The translations under genes were made by a program, and so were the position numbers. The notes beneath the pieces are model-generated. The model was not told the DNA's origin. It saw nothing but the letters and a program-made list of their open reading frames with translations, and did not search any database. Positions 19,667 to 30,160 of a stretch of DNA of 64,000 nt are shown here, piece after piece. Numbering within the stretch: position 1 is the first letter of the stretch; each line of letters begins with the position of its first letter. The DNA is taken from positions 266,670 to 330,669 of the forward strand of contig NW_013657667.1 of the NCBI RefSeq assembly GCF_000142905.1, in the 5' to 3' direction. The DNA comes from Thecamonas trahens ATCC 50062. Its lineage: Eukaryota > Apusozoa > Apusomonadida > Apusomonadidae.

Positions 19667-20226
19667 TTTCCGTCTCCACTTGTAACAACCTGCTTTGCAG
19701 AAGACGGGTGCTTCCTGCTCTTCGCCTTGCCCCCCTCCCTCCCCGCTGCCACCCAAGCGCCGTTTCGCTGTCACCGCCAACCTCATTCGTTTCTTGTTCC
19801 GTTTCTCGCCTCACCACTCCCGCAAACTTGTGCCATGCGGCGCAACGCGCTGGGTTTTTGCGTCGGGCACTGGTGTTGTTGTTGCCACCAACGCCACCCG
19901 AGCACAGGCGTCGGCCAACCCAATTCGGCCAAATCCTGCCTGGCCAGACTACCACAGCTGCTTGGAGCGGCGGCAGCGGCTTGAGGCGAGTCTTTCTCAC
20001 GCCATCCTTTTTCCTCAACGATGCATGTGCCACCAAGCAGTGTTGGCCTCTTGCGGTCACAAAGTGTTAGCCATCGGCAGGCTCCAGCCCCCCCACAGAA
20101 TGGCCTGGCTGGCTGGCACGCCGCTCGTCGTCCCACGCTCACGCTCACGCTCACACCCACCTTGCTCGCGCCTACAATTTGTCGTTCCCCACCGCCTCTC
20201 TCTCCTTCTCCATTGCCCGGTGCAGC
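19667..20226. other. Divergent intergenic region, 560 bp
   Basis: Lies between the starts of the glycosyltransferase (minus) and the RapGAP-CNH gene (plus). Open frames here are proline-rich and lack family features. A GCTCACGCTCACGCTCACA triple repeat sits at about 20138-20157. I see no gene; it should hold both promoters. Confidence 0.5.
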
Positions 20227-23200
20227 ATGGCGTTGGTCTATGTCCATGGTATGGCGCGGTGGCATAGGGTTTGGGGCGACCGGTGTGCGGGAGGGGGGGG
20301 GGGGGGGGAGGGAGGGGGGGGGGGGTGGGAGGTGGTGGCGAAGAAACAGGCAGCTGCGCACAGAACGCGGACGGGAGGCCAGGGGGCACAGGGTGGAGGG
20401 TGGTGACTCACAGCAAGGGCGACGGCATGCACGGCAGTGGGAGAGGCGACACAGGTGGTGGCCGAGACCGCGGTGGCGTTACTGGCCAACGTGAGGGTGG
20501 GTCCGCTGCTGCAGCGGACGCGAGCGCGGCCTGTAGAGGCCAATGTAACCTTTGGAGAGGCCTTTGTCTTTGCACTCGAGCGTGGGCCGATGCTCAACTC
20601 TGCAGACGTGAGCGTCGAGGTTCTGGGGCTGACCTCTGCACCGCTCTCTGCGCGGGCTTCGCTTGCGCTCAAGAGCTCGTCGCCGCTGGCGGCGGTGGCA
20701 TCTTCGGAAGGGCGGTCGGCGTCGTTTTCGCTCGACTCGGGCGGATCGCGGCGGCTGACTGGGAGCTTGGGCGGGCCTGGACCAGGCGCGATGGTGGCGG
20801 TGCTGGGGGAGATTGCCATTCCGCTGCCGCGGATGGGCAAGCTGATGCGGTCGTCGGTCTGGCTCGGCTCTGTTGGCGGCGGCATGGTGTCGATTGCAGT
20901 CAAGGTCATTGCGGTGGAGCGCGGGCCGTCGCGGGAGCTCGCTGGATGGAACCCGCCTGACACGCGACACACATCGGGGACGCAGCACATTCCGCTGCTG
21001 GACGAGGGCAGGAGTGGGCAGGCCGAGCCTGAGTACTACGACCCGAGGGGGGCGCCTTTGGTGACCGGAACCGTCACCTGGGCCCGCGACGTGCCAACCA
21101 AGCGGGTGTACACCAAATCGGACTTGTTCACGGCGTACGTGGAGAATCCGGCGTCTGAGTCGCGGTGGTACGCACGGTTCTTTGCCGGCAACGTCCACGA
21201 CAACTTTGTGGCCAAGTCAGAGGCCTTCCGTGGCTCGGTTGTCATTGTCTCGACGATGTTGACGACGATTCCAGGCCTCGGTAACCAGTACTGGGTCATT
21301 GTGTGGAGCAAGGACGCGATTGTGCGGCGGATTGTGTCTGTGGCGTCCAACACTTCGCTGCGGTTCCCGGAGCTGCTGCAGCGTGTGGCGCCAGCGATCT
21401 ACGCACGCGGCTACAAGCTCTTTTCCAAGGTGGTGTACCCGGCGCCAGGCCTCGAGGCTGCGCTGGTGTCTGTGGAGAACGGCGACGAACCGCAACTGAC
21501 GATGAAGATTGGCGTGCTGTTTGCCAAGCACGGGCAGACCGACGAGAACGAGATGTTCTCGAACCGCAACGGGTCGGAGGCTTTTGAGGAGTTTCTCGAC
21601 CTGCTCGGCGAGCGCGTGACGCTGCAGGGCTTCAAGGGATACGCCGCGCAGCTGGACACCCGCAACAACGGTTCGGGCCTCACCTCGGTCGCCACCTCGT
21701 TTGGCGACCACCAGATTATGTTCCACGTCTCGACGCTGCTGCAGTATGATCCGACGGACGAGCAGCGGATTCAGCGGAAGCGATTCATCGGCAACGACAT
21801 TGTGGTCATTGTGTTTATGGACGGAACGACGCCGTACGACGTGCAGACCATGAAGTCGCAGTACACCAACGTGCTTGTGGTGGTCCAGCCCTCGCCGACC
21901 GACGCCAACGCGTACCTGGTGACCACAGCCAACGGACCGGGCATCCCACCGTTTGGGCCCGAGGCTGCTGTTGAGTACCCGCGCGACTCGGACTTTGTTG
22001 ACTGGCTCCTCTCTAAGTGCATTAACGGGCAGACGGCGACGTGCGCCGGTGCCGAGTTCCAGATCCGTGAGAAGCGGACTCGCGCCGTGCTCCTCGACAA
22101 CATCTATAACGAGCTTCCGCCGTCGGCCTTTGAGCGCAAGAAGAAGCGCATGTACGAGTTTGCGTCGACCGGCCGCCAGTTCCTGCAGGCGCTCCCGGTT
22201 GCTGATCCTCAGATCTTCCAGCTCTTTCCCATGCTCGACGCTTTCCCACACCGCATCTCATGCTTTGACTCGATCGATGAGATCCTGTTCTTTGGCACGC
22301 CTGCCGGCGTGTACAAGACTGCTGGCAACACGTCCGAGTGCCACAAGGTGACCGATCTGGCTGAGGTAGGCCAGATTGCACTTCTGCCGGAGCTCAACAT
22401 GCTTCTCATCCTCACTTCGCCGCCGTCGGCGCGGCTGTATGCGTTCTCGCTCCGCGAGCTCCTCGCCGATGGCCCGGCTGGCCAGCCGCAGGTTGCACTT
22501 GTTCCGGTCAAGTCGCCGCTCTCGTTTGAGGTCGGCGTGGTGGCGCGGCAGCGGGTGGTGGCGGTGGCGGTGCCTGATGGCGCGGTCCAAGTCTTCGGCA
22601 TGTCGGCCACGCGCGAGTTTTCGCCGCTTGTCACGCTCCGGACCGAGGGCACGCTCATCAACGCCATGGCCTTTACGCCCACCGGCCTTGCTGTCGGCTA
22701 CGAGTGTGTCGAGTCGCCGGCAGCGTTTACCTTTTCCATTTCACTTCAGAGGCGCTGCCGGACTCTGCGCAGGCCGGAGCGGTGGAGCAGCTCTACTTGC
22801 CGTACCCGATGTACACGGCGTCTGCGCTTGACGCGGTGCCGATGGACGCTTTCTACTTGCCTGGCACCGGCGTCTTTCTCTGCTTCCAGTCTTTTGGTGT
22901 TCTTGTAGATGCGCTCGGCGCTGTGATCCTCCGCATCGACTGGGAGATCGAGCCGATCTCGTTTGCCTGCTTTGGCACGTTCCTCATTGTCTTTTCCGTG
23001 GGTATCACCCAGGTCCGCTCGCTCATCAACGGCTCGCTTGTCGAGTCACATCTGCTCATGGCGACGTCGCCGTTTGTTTGCGCCGGCGACACGATTTTCG
23101 CGTCGGTCAAGGGCTACGACTCGTGGTCGGTCACCATGTTCACGCCTGTCCACAAGTATCCAGAGTTGCTGACGTCAGATCCGGCGCTGAGGCCCGGTGC

Positions 23201-24086
23201 GAGCGCGGCCGAGTCTGCGGCGCAGGCGGCCGACGCAGCTTCCAAGGCCGCAGCATCGGCCGAGGCCGCGGCCGCGGCTGACAGCGCCTCGTCGCCCGCG
23301 GGCATTGACGAGGAGTACTCGAAGCTCCGGCGCGGGCGCGAGACAACACGCATGCATCGGCGCTCGATTGTGGGCTTGCAGCAGATCTCACCAACGGCCG
23401 TGCTTGCCGACGATGACGATGCAGTCGTTCACACCTCGTCGTTGGAGGCGATGTGGGAGGCGTCGGCTCGGGAGCAGGCGTCGCAGGTTGACGCCGCAGC
23501 TGCTGCGGCAACAGCGTCTCTCGAGGTTGAGGCGTCGCGGCGAAAGGAGGCGCGCAAGTCGCTAGCGCAAGTCGCGCTGTCGGACTTTAACTTTGACGAC
23601 GCGAGCGGTGGCGAGAGCGGAGGCGCGGGGGATGCGGGCGGCGGGAGCAGGGCCGACGCGAGCGGGAGCGCCAGCAGATCTTCGGGCGCACTGGCAACAG
23701 TCGGCGGCATGGCGTTTGGAGCCAACGTCGACGCCGACGCCCTCACCGGCCTCGAGCGGCACCTCTTCCGCTTTGGCGTGTGCATGAACGAGCTTGTGGA
23801 GTGCATCGCGACCAAGAACAAGTCGATCATCATCCAGGGCATGTCGCAGGTGGTCAACCAGGTCAAGATCATCACCCGTCTAGTGGACGCGTCAGTCCCG
23901 CCGCCGCCCGCGGCCATGACAGCAGCGGCGTCGTCGATTCAGCAGGCCGCCGCTGTGGCGCTCCGCGCTGGCAAGCGGGTGATGATGACGTCGTCAGCCG
24001 AGGACTGGACCGCGTTTGCGCGCGAGAACCTCGCGCTCACCGTCACAACCCACAAGCTGTTCCGGCTGCTTCACAAGGCCGAGTAA
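20227..24086 (+). CDS. C2-like / Rap-GAP / CNH protein (GARNL3-like), one frame break
   Basis: Exon 1 is only 22 nt (20227-20248, MALVYVH plus one base); exon 2 runs 20414-24086 after a 165-bp GTATGG...CACAG intron rich in G runs. Total about 1231 residues. Residues 1-170 look like a C2 beta-sandwich (VRVGPLLQRTRARPVEANVT, FGEAFVFALE). The Rap/Ran-GAP domain spans about 360-550, with GVLFAKHGQTDENEMFSNRNG and RKRFIGNDIVVIVFMD, whose Asn (about 469) is the catalytic thumb residue of Rap1GAP. A citron-homology (CNH) propeller follows (about 600-930), then a charged low-complexity linker and a helical C-terminus. The frame slips by one base within 22704-22722 inside the CNH domain (GYE before, GSVYLFHF after). 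Likely role: turning off a Rap-type GTPase. Confidence 0.9.
20286..20324. repeat. G-run cluster in first intron of RapGAP gene
   Basis: Runs of G of 9 to 12 bases, broken by single A or T, within the 165-bp first intron. The coding strand carries the G, so the RNA could form G-quadruplexes near the 5' splice site; that effect is inferred. Confidence 0.8.
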
Positions 24087-24160
24087 AGGCATATGACCGC
24101 CAAGCAGGAAGTAAACGGGCTGCGAAAAGTGGAGCGGAGAGGAGCGATGCAACGGTGCCT

Positions 24161-25308
24161 TTACTTCTTCTTCTTGGGTCGCTTGCGCTTCTTCTTGGTG
24201 TGGGCGGCGAGGATCTTCTTGCGAACGCGGTGGCCACGCCAGAGCTTCTGCAGGCGAGCGGCGGCGGTACCGAGGCGGACGCCAAAGAGCATGGCAGCCT
24301 CGCGCTGCTTGGCGAGCCGGTGGTCCTCCTCGACGACGGCGCGCATGTTCTCGTACTCGCGGGTGAGATTCTCGATCTCTGCCACGGTCTGCGACTGCTG
24401 GATCTTGAGCGACTCAACCTCCTTGCGCTTGGCCTCGATGTCTTCAAAGTACTTGTCGTTCCAGGCTGTGATCTCCTCCTGGAGCCTGTGCTCCTGACGC
24501 TCGAGGAAGCCCATGGTCTTGTTGTGGACGTTTGTCTCGATGGCAATCTTCTTGTCAAGAGTGTCGATGTCGGCAACGAGCTCGCGCTCGCGCTCCTCCC
24601 ACTGCCTGCGGCGCGAGTACTTGACAGCCGAGTACTTTTGCGCGAAAAGTTGTAGTTGGAGAGCGCCTGCTTCTTGGCCTTTTGCAGGGCGGTCTTCTTG
24701 CGTGCGATGATGATGTTGAGCTCCTTGATCATCTTGTCCTTGTCGGCCTCCACGGCGGCAAGCTGTGCAGAGAGGCGCTTGACTTCGGCGGTTGCCTCGC
24801 GCTCGCGTTCGATGGTCCGGCGCAGGCCCTCCTCCTTGGCCTTGTCCTCACGGACGGTGGTGAGGAGGGTCCGGAAGTGGAGCTCGTTGAGCTCGAGTTG
24901 GGTATCCTTCAGCAGGTGGATGAGAGAGCGGCGCTCCGACTGGATCTTGAGCAGGTTGTCGGCCACGTTGGGGTTCTCTTTGAGGTTGCGGCAGAGTAGC
25001 TGGGTCGATTGCCGAAGCTGGTACGCGATCTGCGTCAGCTCGGCCTCGACGTCTTTGTACTTTGACTTGTTGGCCAGCGCCTTGTACGACGCCCGCTGGG
25101 CGAGTAGCTCCTCATATCGAGCCTCCAGTCGCTTCTGCTCCGCAATGATCTGCGAAGTCTCGTCGCCTGTCGCCTGCGCCAACTCCTCCCGCTGCTCCAG
25201 GATGTCGCGGGTGATGTCGCCCAACAGCGAGAGCGAGCCCACGCAGTCGTCGAGCAGCGCCGACAGCTGCACCACCTCGAGCGGTGCCAGCCTATCCTTG
25301 TGCTCCAT
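24161..25308 (-). CDS. DRC9/IQCG, nexin-dynein regulatory complex protein with IQ motif, one frame break
   Basis: About 382 residues from the ATG at 25308 (MEHKDRLAPLEVVQLSALLD). The family signature is LLCRNLKENPNVADNLLKIQSER, matching the NLKxxPLxxDNLxKIQ block of IQCG/DRC9. Long coiled coils lie on both sides, then a C-terminal IQ motif (AAARLQKLWRGHRVRKKIL, calmodulin-binding type) and a KKKRKRPKKKK tail. DRC9 is a subunit of the nexin link between axonemal doublets. The frame slips at 24645-24648: AACTTTTCGCG must gain one T to continue from ALSNYNF into AQKYSAVKYSRRRQWEERE. It converges on the RapGAP gene (74 bp between stops). DRC1 is encoded 23 kb away. Confidence 0.85.
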
Positions 25309-25645
25309 GGGGAACGAGCGCAGGTATGGGGGTCGGGTTTGGGGTGTGTGTGGGTGGGTAGGTGGAAGGGGCGTGAGTGAGGTGTCGTATTCTTGGGGAG
25401 AGGGTAGACGGAGACCGGGTCGGTGGTGGCGGGAGGGAGGAAGGAGTTGGCCAACCGCCACCCGCTGCTGCTCGTTCCGGTTGTGTATCGTTTTCGGTTT
25501 CGGCACTTCGGCGAGTGAAACCCGTGGCAGCCTGGCGGTGGCGGGCAGAGCGGCAAGTCTGGTTTGACGCGGCGGCGTTGCGGTTGCGGCGGAGACGAGG
25601 CGGCCTCTTGTCACGCCACTTGCACTCTGCTGGTTCTGTCTTTCG
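25309..25645. other. Divergent intergenic region, 337 bp
   Basis: Lies between the starts of DRC9 (minus) and the lysidine synthase gene (plus). An open frame extends upstream from DRC9 through this region, but it is a low-complexity, proline/arginine-rich translation. I see no gene here. Confidence 0.5.
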
Positions 25646-26716
25646 ATGACGGTGCGGATAGCGGCTGGCGTGTTTGCTGAGCGGATGGCAGGTCTGCTGG
25701 CCGCGGTGAGGCGGGAGGGTGGGCGGCTGCGGGTGGCGGTGGCGGTGTCTGGCGGGGCTGACTCGCTGGCGGCGGCGGCGCTGGTGGACGAGTGGATTGC
25801 GGCCGGGGCGGCAGCCGAGGCGAGCGTGGTGACTGTAGACCATCGCTTGAGAGCTGAGGCAGCTGAGGAGGCTGCGTGGGTGGCATCACTGCCTGGATCG
25901 CCGCTGCTCCCGGCGATGGCGCCGGGCGCAGGCACTGTGCTCCGCGTTGACGAGCCGCCCTCATCGCAGGAGCACGGCCGGATGCTGCGTTATGCAGCTA
26001 TGGCGCGGTACGCTGCAAGAAGCGGCATCGATGTCATCATCACCGGTCACTCGGCGGACGATGTGGCCGAGTCGACTCTGCTTCGGGCCGGGCAGGCCTC
26101 GGGCGTCGACGGCCTGGCGGCCATGGCGGCTATGGCCGTTCTGCGACCGCCGCCGACTTTGCTGGCGGAGCGCAACGTGCGTACAAGCGAACATCTCTCA
26201 GCTGACGGCCCGCCGTGGCTTTCCCGACCACTCACCCGGCACACCCGGGCGCAGCTCGAGGCAACATGCGAGGCCTTTGGCCTCGCGCCCGGCGGATGGG
26301 TTGCGGATCCGTCGAACGAGATGACCAAGTATGCGCGGACTCGGGCGCGGCTTGCGCTGCGGTTGCCCGCCGCCGCTGTTGTCGATGCTTCCGGAAGTCT
26401 TGCTCAGACTGCTCTTGTCCTACGCGACATGCGCGATGCCGCCGAGGCGCAGCTCGCGAGTTGGCGGGCGGCCCATGTGGCGGTGCGGCTTGACGGGAGC
26501 CTGTGTGTGGCAGACGAGGCGCTGGATGCGCTTCCGCAGGTCTTGCGGCTCCGAGCTGTCTCGATGCTCATCACAGCGGTGGCGCAGCGAACATACCCTC
26601 CGCGGCGGCGTGGCGTCGAGGCGGTGCTTGCCCTCGTGCCTGGCGCGTCGCAGACGGTGGCCGGCGTGCTTGCAGTGAGGAGGAGCGGGCGGCTGGAGTT
26701 TAAAGCGCAGCCGTGA
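25646..26716 (+). CDS. tRNA(Ile)-lysidine synthase-like PP-loop ATPase (TilS type)
   Basis: 356 residues, single exon. The PP-loop SGGADS is at 35-40 (VAVSGGADSLAAAALVDEW), followed by VTVDHRLRAEAAEEA, the GHSADDVAESTLLRAGQ helix (TilS: GHHxDDQxET), a central PLL-type segment (WLSRPLTRHTRAQLEATCEAF) and WVADPSNEMTKYARTRARL, the DPSN...YxRxRIR motif specific to TilS. The enzyme changes C34 to lysidine in tRNA-Ile(CAU). In eukaryotes such genes serve organelles, so mitochondrial import is likely; the N-terminus (MTVRIAAGVFAERMAGLLAAVRR, written here only as a feature: basic, Ala-rich, amphipathic) would suit a presequence. The C-terminal substrate domain seems short. It ends 7 bp from the convergent kinase stop. 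Confidence 0.85.
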   Translation: MTVRIAAGVFAERMAGLLAAVRREGGRLRVAVAVSGGADSLAAAALVDEWIAAGAAAEASVVTVDHRLRAEAAEEAAWVASLPGSPLLPAMAPGAGTVLRVDEPPSSQEHGRMLRYAAMARYAARSGIDVIITGHSADDVAESTLLRAGQASGVDGLAAMAAMAVLRPPPTLLAERNVRTSEHLSADGPPWLSRPLTRHTRAQLEATCEAFGLAPGGWVADPSNEMTKYARTRARLALRLPAAAVVDASGSLAQTALVLRDMRDAAEAQLASWRAAHVAVRLDGSLCVADEALDALPQVLRLRAVSMLITAVAQRTYPPRRRGVEAVLALVPGASQTVAGVLAVRRSGRLEFKAQP

Positions 26717-26723
26717 GCCAACA

Positions 26724-28912
26724 TCACAGCCTGTTGTCGTCTGACGATGATGACGAGTCTGACGGTGACGAAAGCGTCACGGGCTTGGACCTGCGTCCTG
26801 CGGGACGCGGAGGCGAGCTCAACTCGTAGCCGGAGCGCGGCGACTCGGCCTTGGGCGGCCTAGCCGCCGCTGCCGACGACGCTTCGATGGTCGACGACGA
26901 CGCTGACAGCTTGGCTTGTCTGCTCGACTTGCCGCGCTTCTTGGCCTTGGACTTGGATGCCTTTCCGTCCTTGGCGGGCTTACTCTCCTTGGCCTTGGAC
27001 TTGGACTTTGCATCCTTGACATCCTTAGACTTGGACTTGGACTTGGCCTTGGCCTTGGCCTTGGATGCCTTTCCGTCCTTGGCGGGCTTGCTCTCCTTGG
27101 CTTTGGCCTTGGCCTTGGCCTTGGACTTTGCATCCTTGGAATCCTTAGACTTGGACTTGGACTTGGACTTGGACTTGGACTTGGCCTTGCGCGGCTGCGA
27201 GGCCGAGTCCGACTGGTCGTCATCTGACCACGACGAGTCGCGGTCGTACTCGATGTTGGGCGAGACGTCAAAGTGGCAGGCATACGAGCCAGAGCCAGAG
27301 CTAGAGCTAGAGCTAGAGCCGGAGCCGGAGCTGGAGCCGGAGCCGGAGCCAGAGCCCGAAGCTGAGGCCGAGCGCGACGAGGCCGAGGGAGAGATGGTGT
27401 AGCGGGTCGACTCTTCGACAAGCGACGAGAAGCGGCCCGAAGAGAAGAGCAGCTGGGTGTACTCGAGCGAACGGATGGGGTCAAAGTAGCGGTGGGCCAG
27501 GGTTTGGCGGGCAGTGTAGCGGAGCTCGTGGTCGTAGACAAGGAGCTGGTCAATGAGATCGATGGCATCGGGCGAGGCCAAATGCTTGTTGGTCCTGTTG
27601 ACGAGCATGGACCAGTTGACGCGCGACGACTTGCAGCGCTCGGCCTTAAACAGGCGGATGGGATATTTCTCGCGGGCGCGCAGCGTCGAGCCATACTTTT
27701 GAGGAAGCGGATGTAGTCGGCAGTGCCGAGGCCCTTGCACACGGCAACCATGTGGTTGCGGTTGCCGAGCTCGCGGTCGTCGCCGCCGCGGTCCGACTCG
27801 AACATGGAGCGGCGCTGGAAAATGATCTGGCCCATGATGCATGCAAACGACCACATGTCCGACTGGTAGTCGTAGTACCGGTAGTGGAGGAAGAGCTCAG
27901 GCGCCTTGTACGAGCGGGTGCCCGGCCAGTTTGTCCACTCGACATTGGGCATAAAGTGAGCGCAAAAGCCGAGGTCAATGAGCCGGAGATCGCGGGTCTT
28001 GGGGTTGTACAGCACGTTGCCGGCCTTGATGTCGCGATGGACAATGCCCTGCGAGTGGGTGTAGTGGATGGCGAGGGCGAGCGAGTACAGGTACGACCGC
28101 GCCTCGGTGTTGGACATGGCGGCAAAGACCTTCTTGTACTTGGGGTTGTCCACATGCTCAAAGACCAGCGCCTTGAGCCCGGTCTCCGGCTGCATCACCG
28201 TGTCATACATCTGCACAATGTTGGGGCCCTTGCCCAGGAGCTTGAGCATCATCACCTCCTGCCGCACCGCTGCCGGCTTCTCCTTCTCCGGCTTGATGGT
28301 CTTGACCACAACCTTGGCCCGGTCCGACCGCCGCACCGCACGATACACCGCTCCAAACGCGCCCTCGCCGAGCAGCTCGTCCCAGTGGACCTTGTATGCG
28401 TCGAGCGAGCCCCACTCGGGCTCGGGCGCCGTCATCTCCGCCCGGCTCTTGGCCTCGTTGACAAAGGCATAGTCAAACGGAACACCATTAACCTTTTGCT
28501 GCGCACGCAGTCGCTTGATCCTCCGCAGGTCCTGCTCCCGTCCCCCGCCCGTCCGCACCACCCAGTAAGTCCCCCTCCAGCCCACCTGCCTCTCCCCGCT
28601 TCCTCTCCCGACCTGGCAGCATGGTCCCTCCTTCCAGCCGCAGACCAACCACTCAATTCTGATCCATACCGACACGGCTGCGGTGGCTATTCGCTCACTC
28701 GCCCAGTACTGGCTGTAAGGGAGGGGGAAGGAGGAGAAAAACCTCACATAGCCCAGGGAGGGGAGCACTGCAAGCACAAAATGTCAGTGGGAACATATGG
28801 TACGTACGTCATCAAAGGCAGCCTCGCGAACAAGCCGTTCGTCGTCTATGTACAGCTCCGTGTCCTCGGACGGCGGCGCGCCCTTGCAGCACACGGCTCC
28901 CCAAAAGGCCAT
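26724..28912 (-). CDS. CK2-alpha-like protein kinase with Ser/Lys low-complexity tail, one frame break
   Basis: Proposed exons 28912-28808 and 28531-26724 (276-bp GTACGT...GCAG intron, phase 0), about 637 residues. Exon 1 (MAFWGAVCCKGAPPSEDTEL) is supported only by ATG, donor and frame. The kinase domain (about 85-400) has the glycine loop GEGAFGAVY, Lys in VVVKTIK, HRDIKAGNV and DLG in place of the usual DFG (CK2 has DWG). PNIVQMYDTV, LVFEHVDN and GTRSYKAPELFLHYRYYDY mark it as CK2-like. The frame slips at the A4 run (27697-27700): one extra A gives DYIRFLKKYGSTLR, as CK2 requires. The tail is Ser/Gly-rich, then KS and KA dipeptide repeats, then Ser-rich. Kinase identity is firm; the first exon less so. 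Confidence 0.87.
26945..27190. repeat. Degenerate 6-bp repeat coding KS/KA dipeptides
   Basis: Plus-strand motif (CTTGGA)/(CTTGGC) repeated in two blocks, with larger duplicated units sharing CCTTTCCGTCCTTGGCGGGC at both ends. On the coding minus strand it gives KSKSK and KAKAK tracts separated by KESKPAKDGKASK, so an approximately 120-bp unit has been duplicated within the kinase tail. Confidence 0.85.
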
Positions 28913-29230
28913 GACGCGAGTGAAATGGCCAGCAACAAATGCGAGTCGGACCCAGTCGATCCATTGCGGTTGAATGAAATCAATGACTGCGAAGCAAGTG
29001 GGCCCACAACCGCTTCACCATGGCCCACTTCTGGCCGCTCCGCTCACCACCGCTCACCACCGCTCACCACCGCCCAACTGCCCACTACTGCTCCATCTCA
29101 CCGCTCACCACAACGCACCGCTCACCAAAACCGCTCACCACACCGCACCGCTCACCAAAACCGCTCACCACTACTCCTTCTCACCCTCCACTAGACCCTG
29201 GCGTACTCTCCCGCTCGCTGCCAGCCACTC
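28913..29230. other. Divergent intergenic region, 318 bp, with tandem repeat
   Basis: Lies between the presumed first exon of the CK2-like kinase (minus) and the coiled-coil gene (plus). The right half is occupied by the CCGCTCACCA repeat described separately. No gene is visible. Confidence 0.5.
29035..29175. repeat. Tandem repeat of the 10-mer CCGCTCACCA
   Basis: The unit CCGCTCACCA recurs about ten times, some copies separated by short variants (ACGCACCGCTCACCAAAA). It sits in the presumed shared promoter of two divergent genes and could be a cluster of protein-binding sites; that is inference. Confidence 0.8.
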
Positions 29231-29305
29231 ATGTCGTCGACCAACGGCCGTCCAGTCACCGCAGGCCCGGGCCGACGCAGGCGGAGGGCGCAGAGGCGAG
29301 ACGGC

Positions 29306-29337
<32 letters not shown>

Positions 29338-30160
29338 TAGAGATAGGGTGTATGGTGGAAGACGCAGTCGGCCAGGCCGTGGCCGTAGTCGCGGCAAAGA
29401 AGGGAGGCGACCAGTGACGGCAGGGAGGCGACGCGGTGGCGGACGCCGGCCGGGCGTCGGCCGGCCGGTCTCGCGCGATCCGCATCGGCTGCCGCTCTCG
29501 GTTCTGGCCTTTGGCATGCGGGACCAGTCGCGGGCAGAGCGGGCGGCGGCGGCTCGGGCCGAGGCCGAGGCGCGTAAGAAGCGCGAGCAGGGCTTCAATC
29601 TTCGGCTGCATCCCGAGGGAAGCCAGGGCTCGCCGCTCGACACATACGACTCGCTCTTCGACCCGGCGCTGGCCTCTTACTTTGCCAACCCGCGTGTCCA
29701 CCGGTTCCTCCTCGACAACGGGCTCATCGACCGGACCGGCAAGGTCATCGACATTGAGGCCAACAAAGCCAAGCTCTTTATTCTCGAGCAAGAGCTGCGC
29801 AACGCCGAGAAGGCCGAGTGGCTCCGTCTCCGTGAGGAGGCCGAGGCCGAGCGCCGCCGCCGCAAGCTCGAGGCCGAGCGCCAGGCTCACGAGGAGCGCG
29901 CAGCCCTTGTTCGCCAGCGAGTCATCGAGCGCCGCAAGCGCCGCCTCGAGCAAAAGGCCGCGCGCGATAAGATTGCGCCCAAGTCGTTCCGCCCATTTGA
30001 CTCGCCGCTCCTTGCCGACGCCGACACCCATCCCTCCTCCCGCTCGCCGGGCGCCCATGCTACGCGCTCCAAGCAGGCCAAGCCCCTCACTGACGAGGAG
30101 ATTTCGGCCCAGCTCGAGTCGACCCTTGCCCGCATCGATGCCGTCAACTCGTCATTGTAG
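29231..30160 (+). CDS. Charged coiled-coil protein of unknown function
   Basis: 309 residues if the ATG at 29231 is used (MSSTNGRPVTAGPGRRRRR). A shorter start at 29518 (MRDQSRAERAAAARAEAEAR) begins where normal coding character starts. The N-terminal part holds a polyalanine run from a GCA repeat, RG-rich segments and two RPVTAG copies. The core, TYDSLFDPALASYFANPRVHRF followed by DNGLIDRTGKVIDIEANKAK, looks like a small conserved motif, then a long Glu/Arg coiled coil. I do not recognise the family. The style (DPALxxYF ... LxxxGLIxxxGxVI) suggests a conserved eukaryotic protein rather than filler. The C-terminus is Ser-rich. Confidence 0.65.
29304..29337. repeat. GCA trinucleotide repeat
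   Basis: About eleven GCA units in the 5' part of the coiled-coil gene, translated as polyalanine in the longer gene model. Confidence 0.9.

Noticed and set aside
22704-22723. A 20-nt GT...AG mini-intron that would repair the RapGAP frame
   Set aside because: Removing it does restore the frame (giving GYDVYLFHF), but 20 nt is far below the 70-328 nt of the other introns, and a single lost base explains it in line with nine other breaks.
28538-28777. N-terminal extension of the CK2-like kinase read straight through from 28777
   Set aside because: The translation is unlike kinase leaders, and a clear pyrimidine-rich acceptor precedes DLRRIKRL; a spliced first exon at 28808-28912 fits better.
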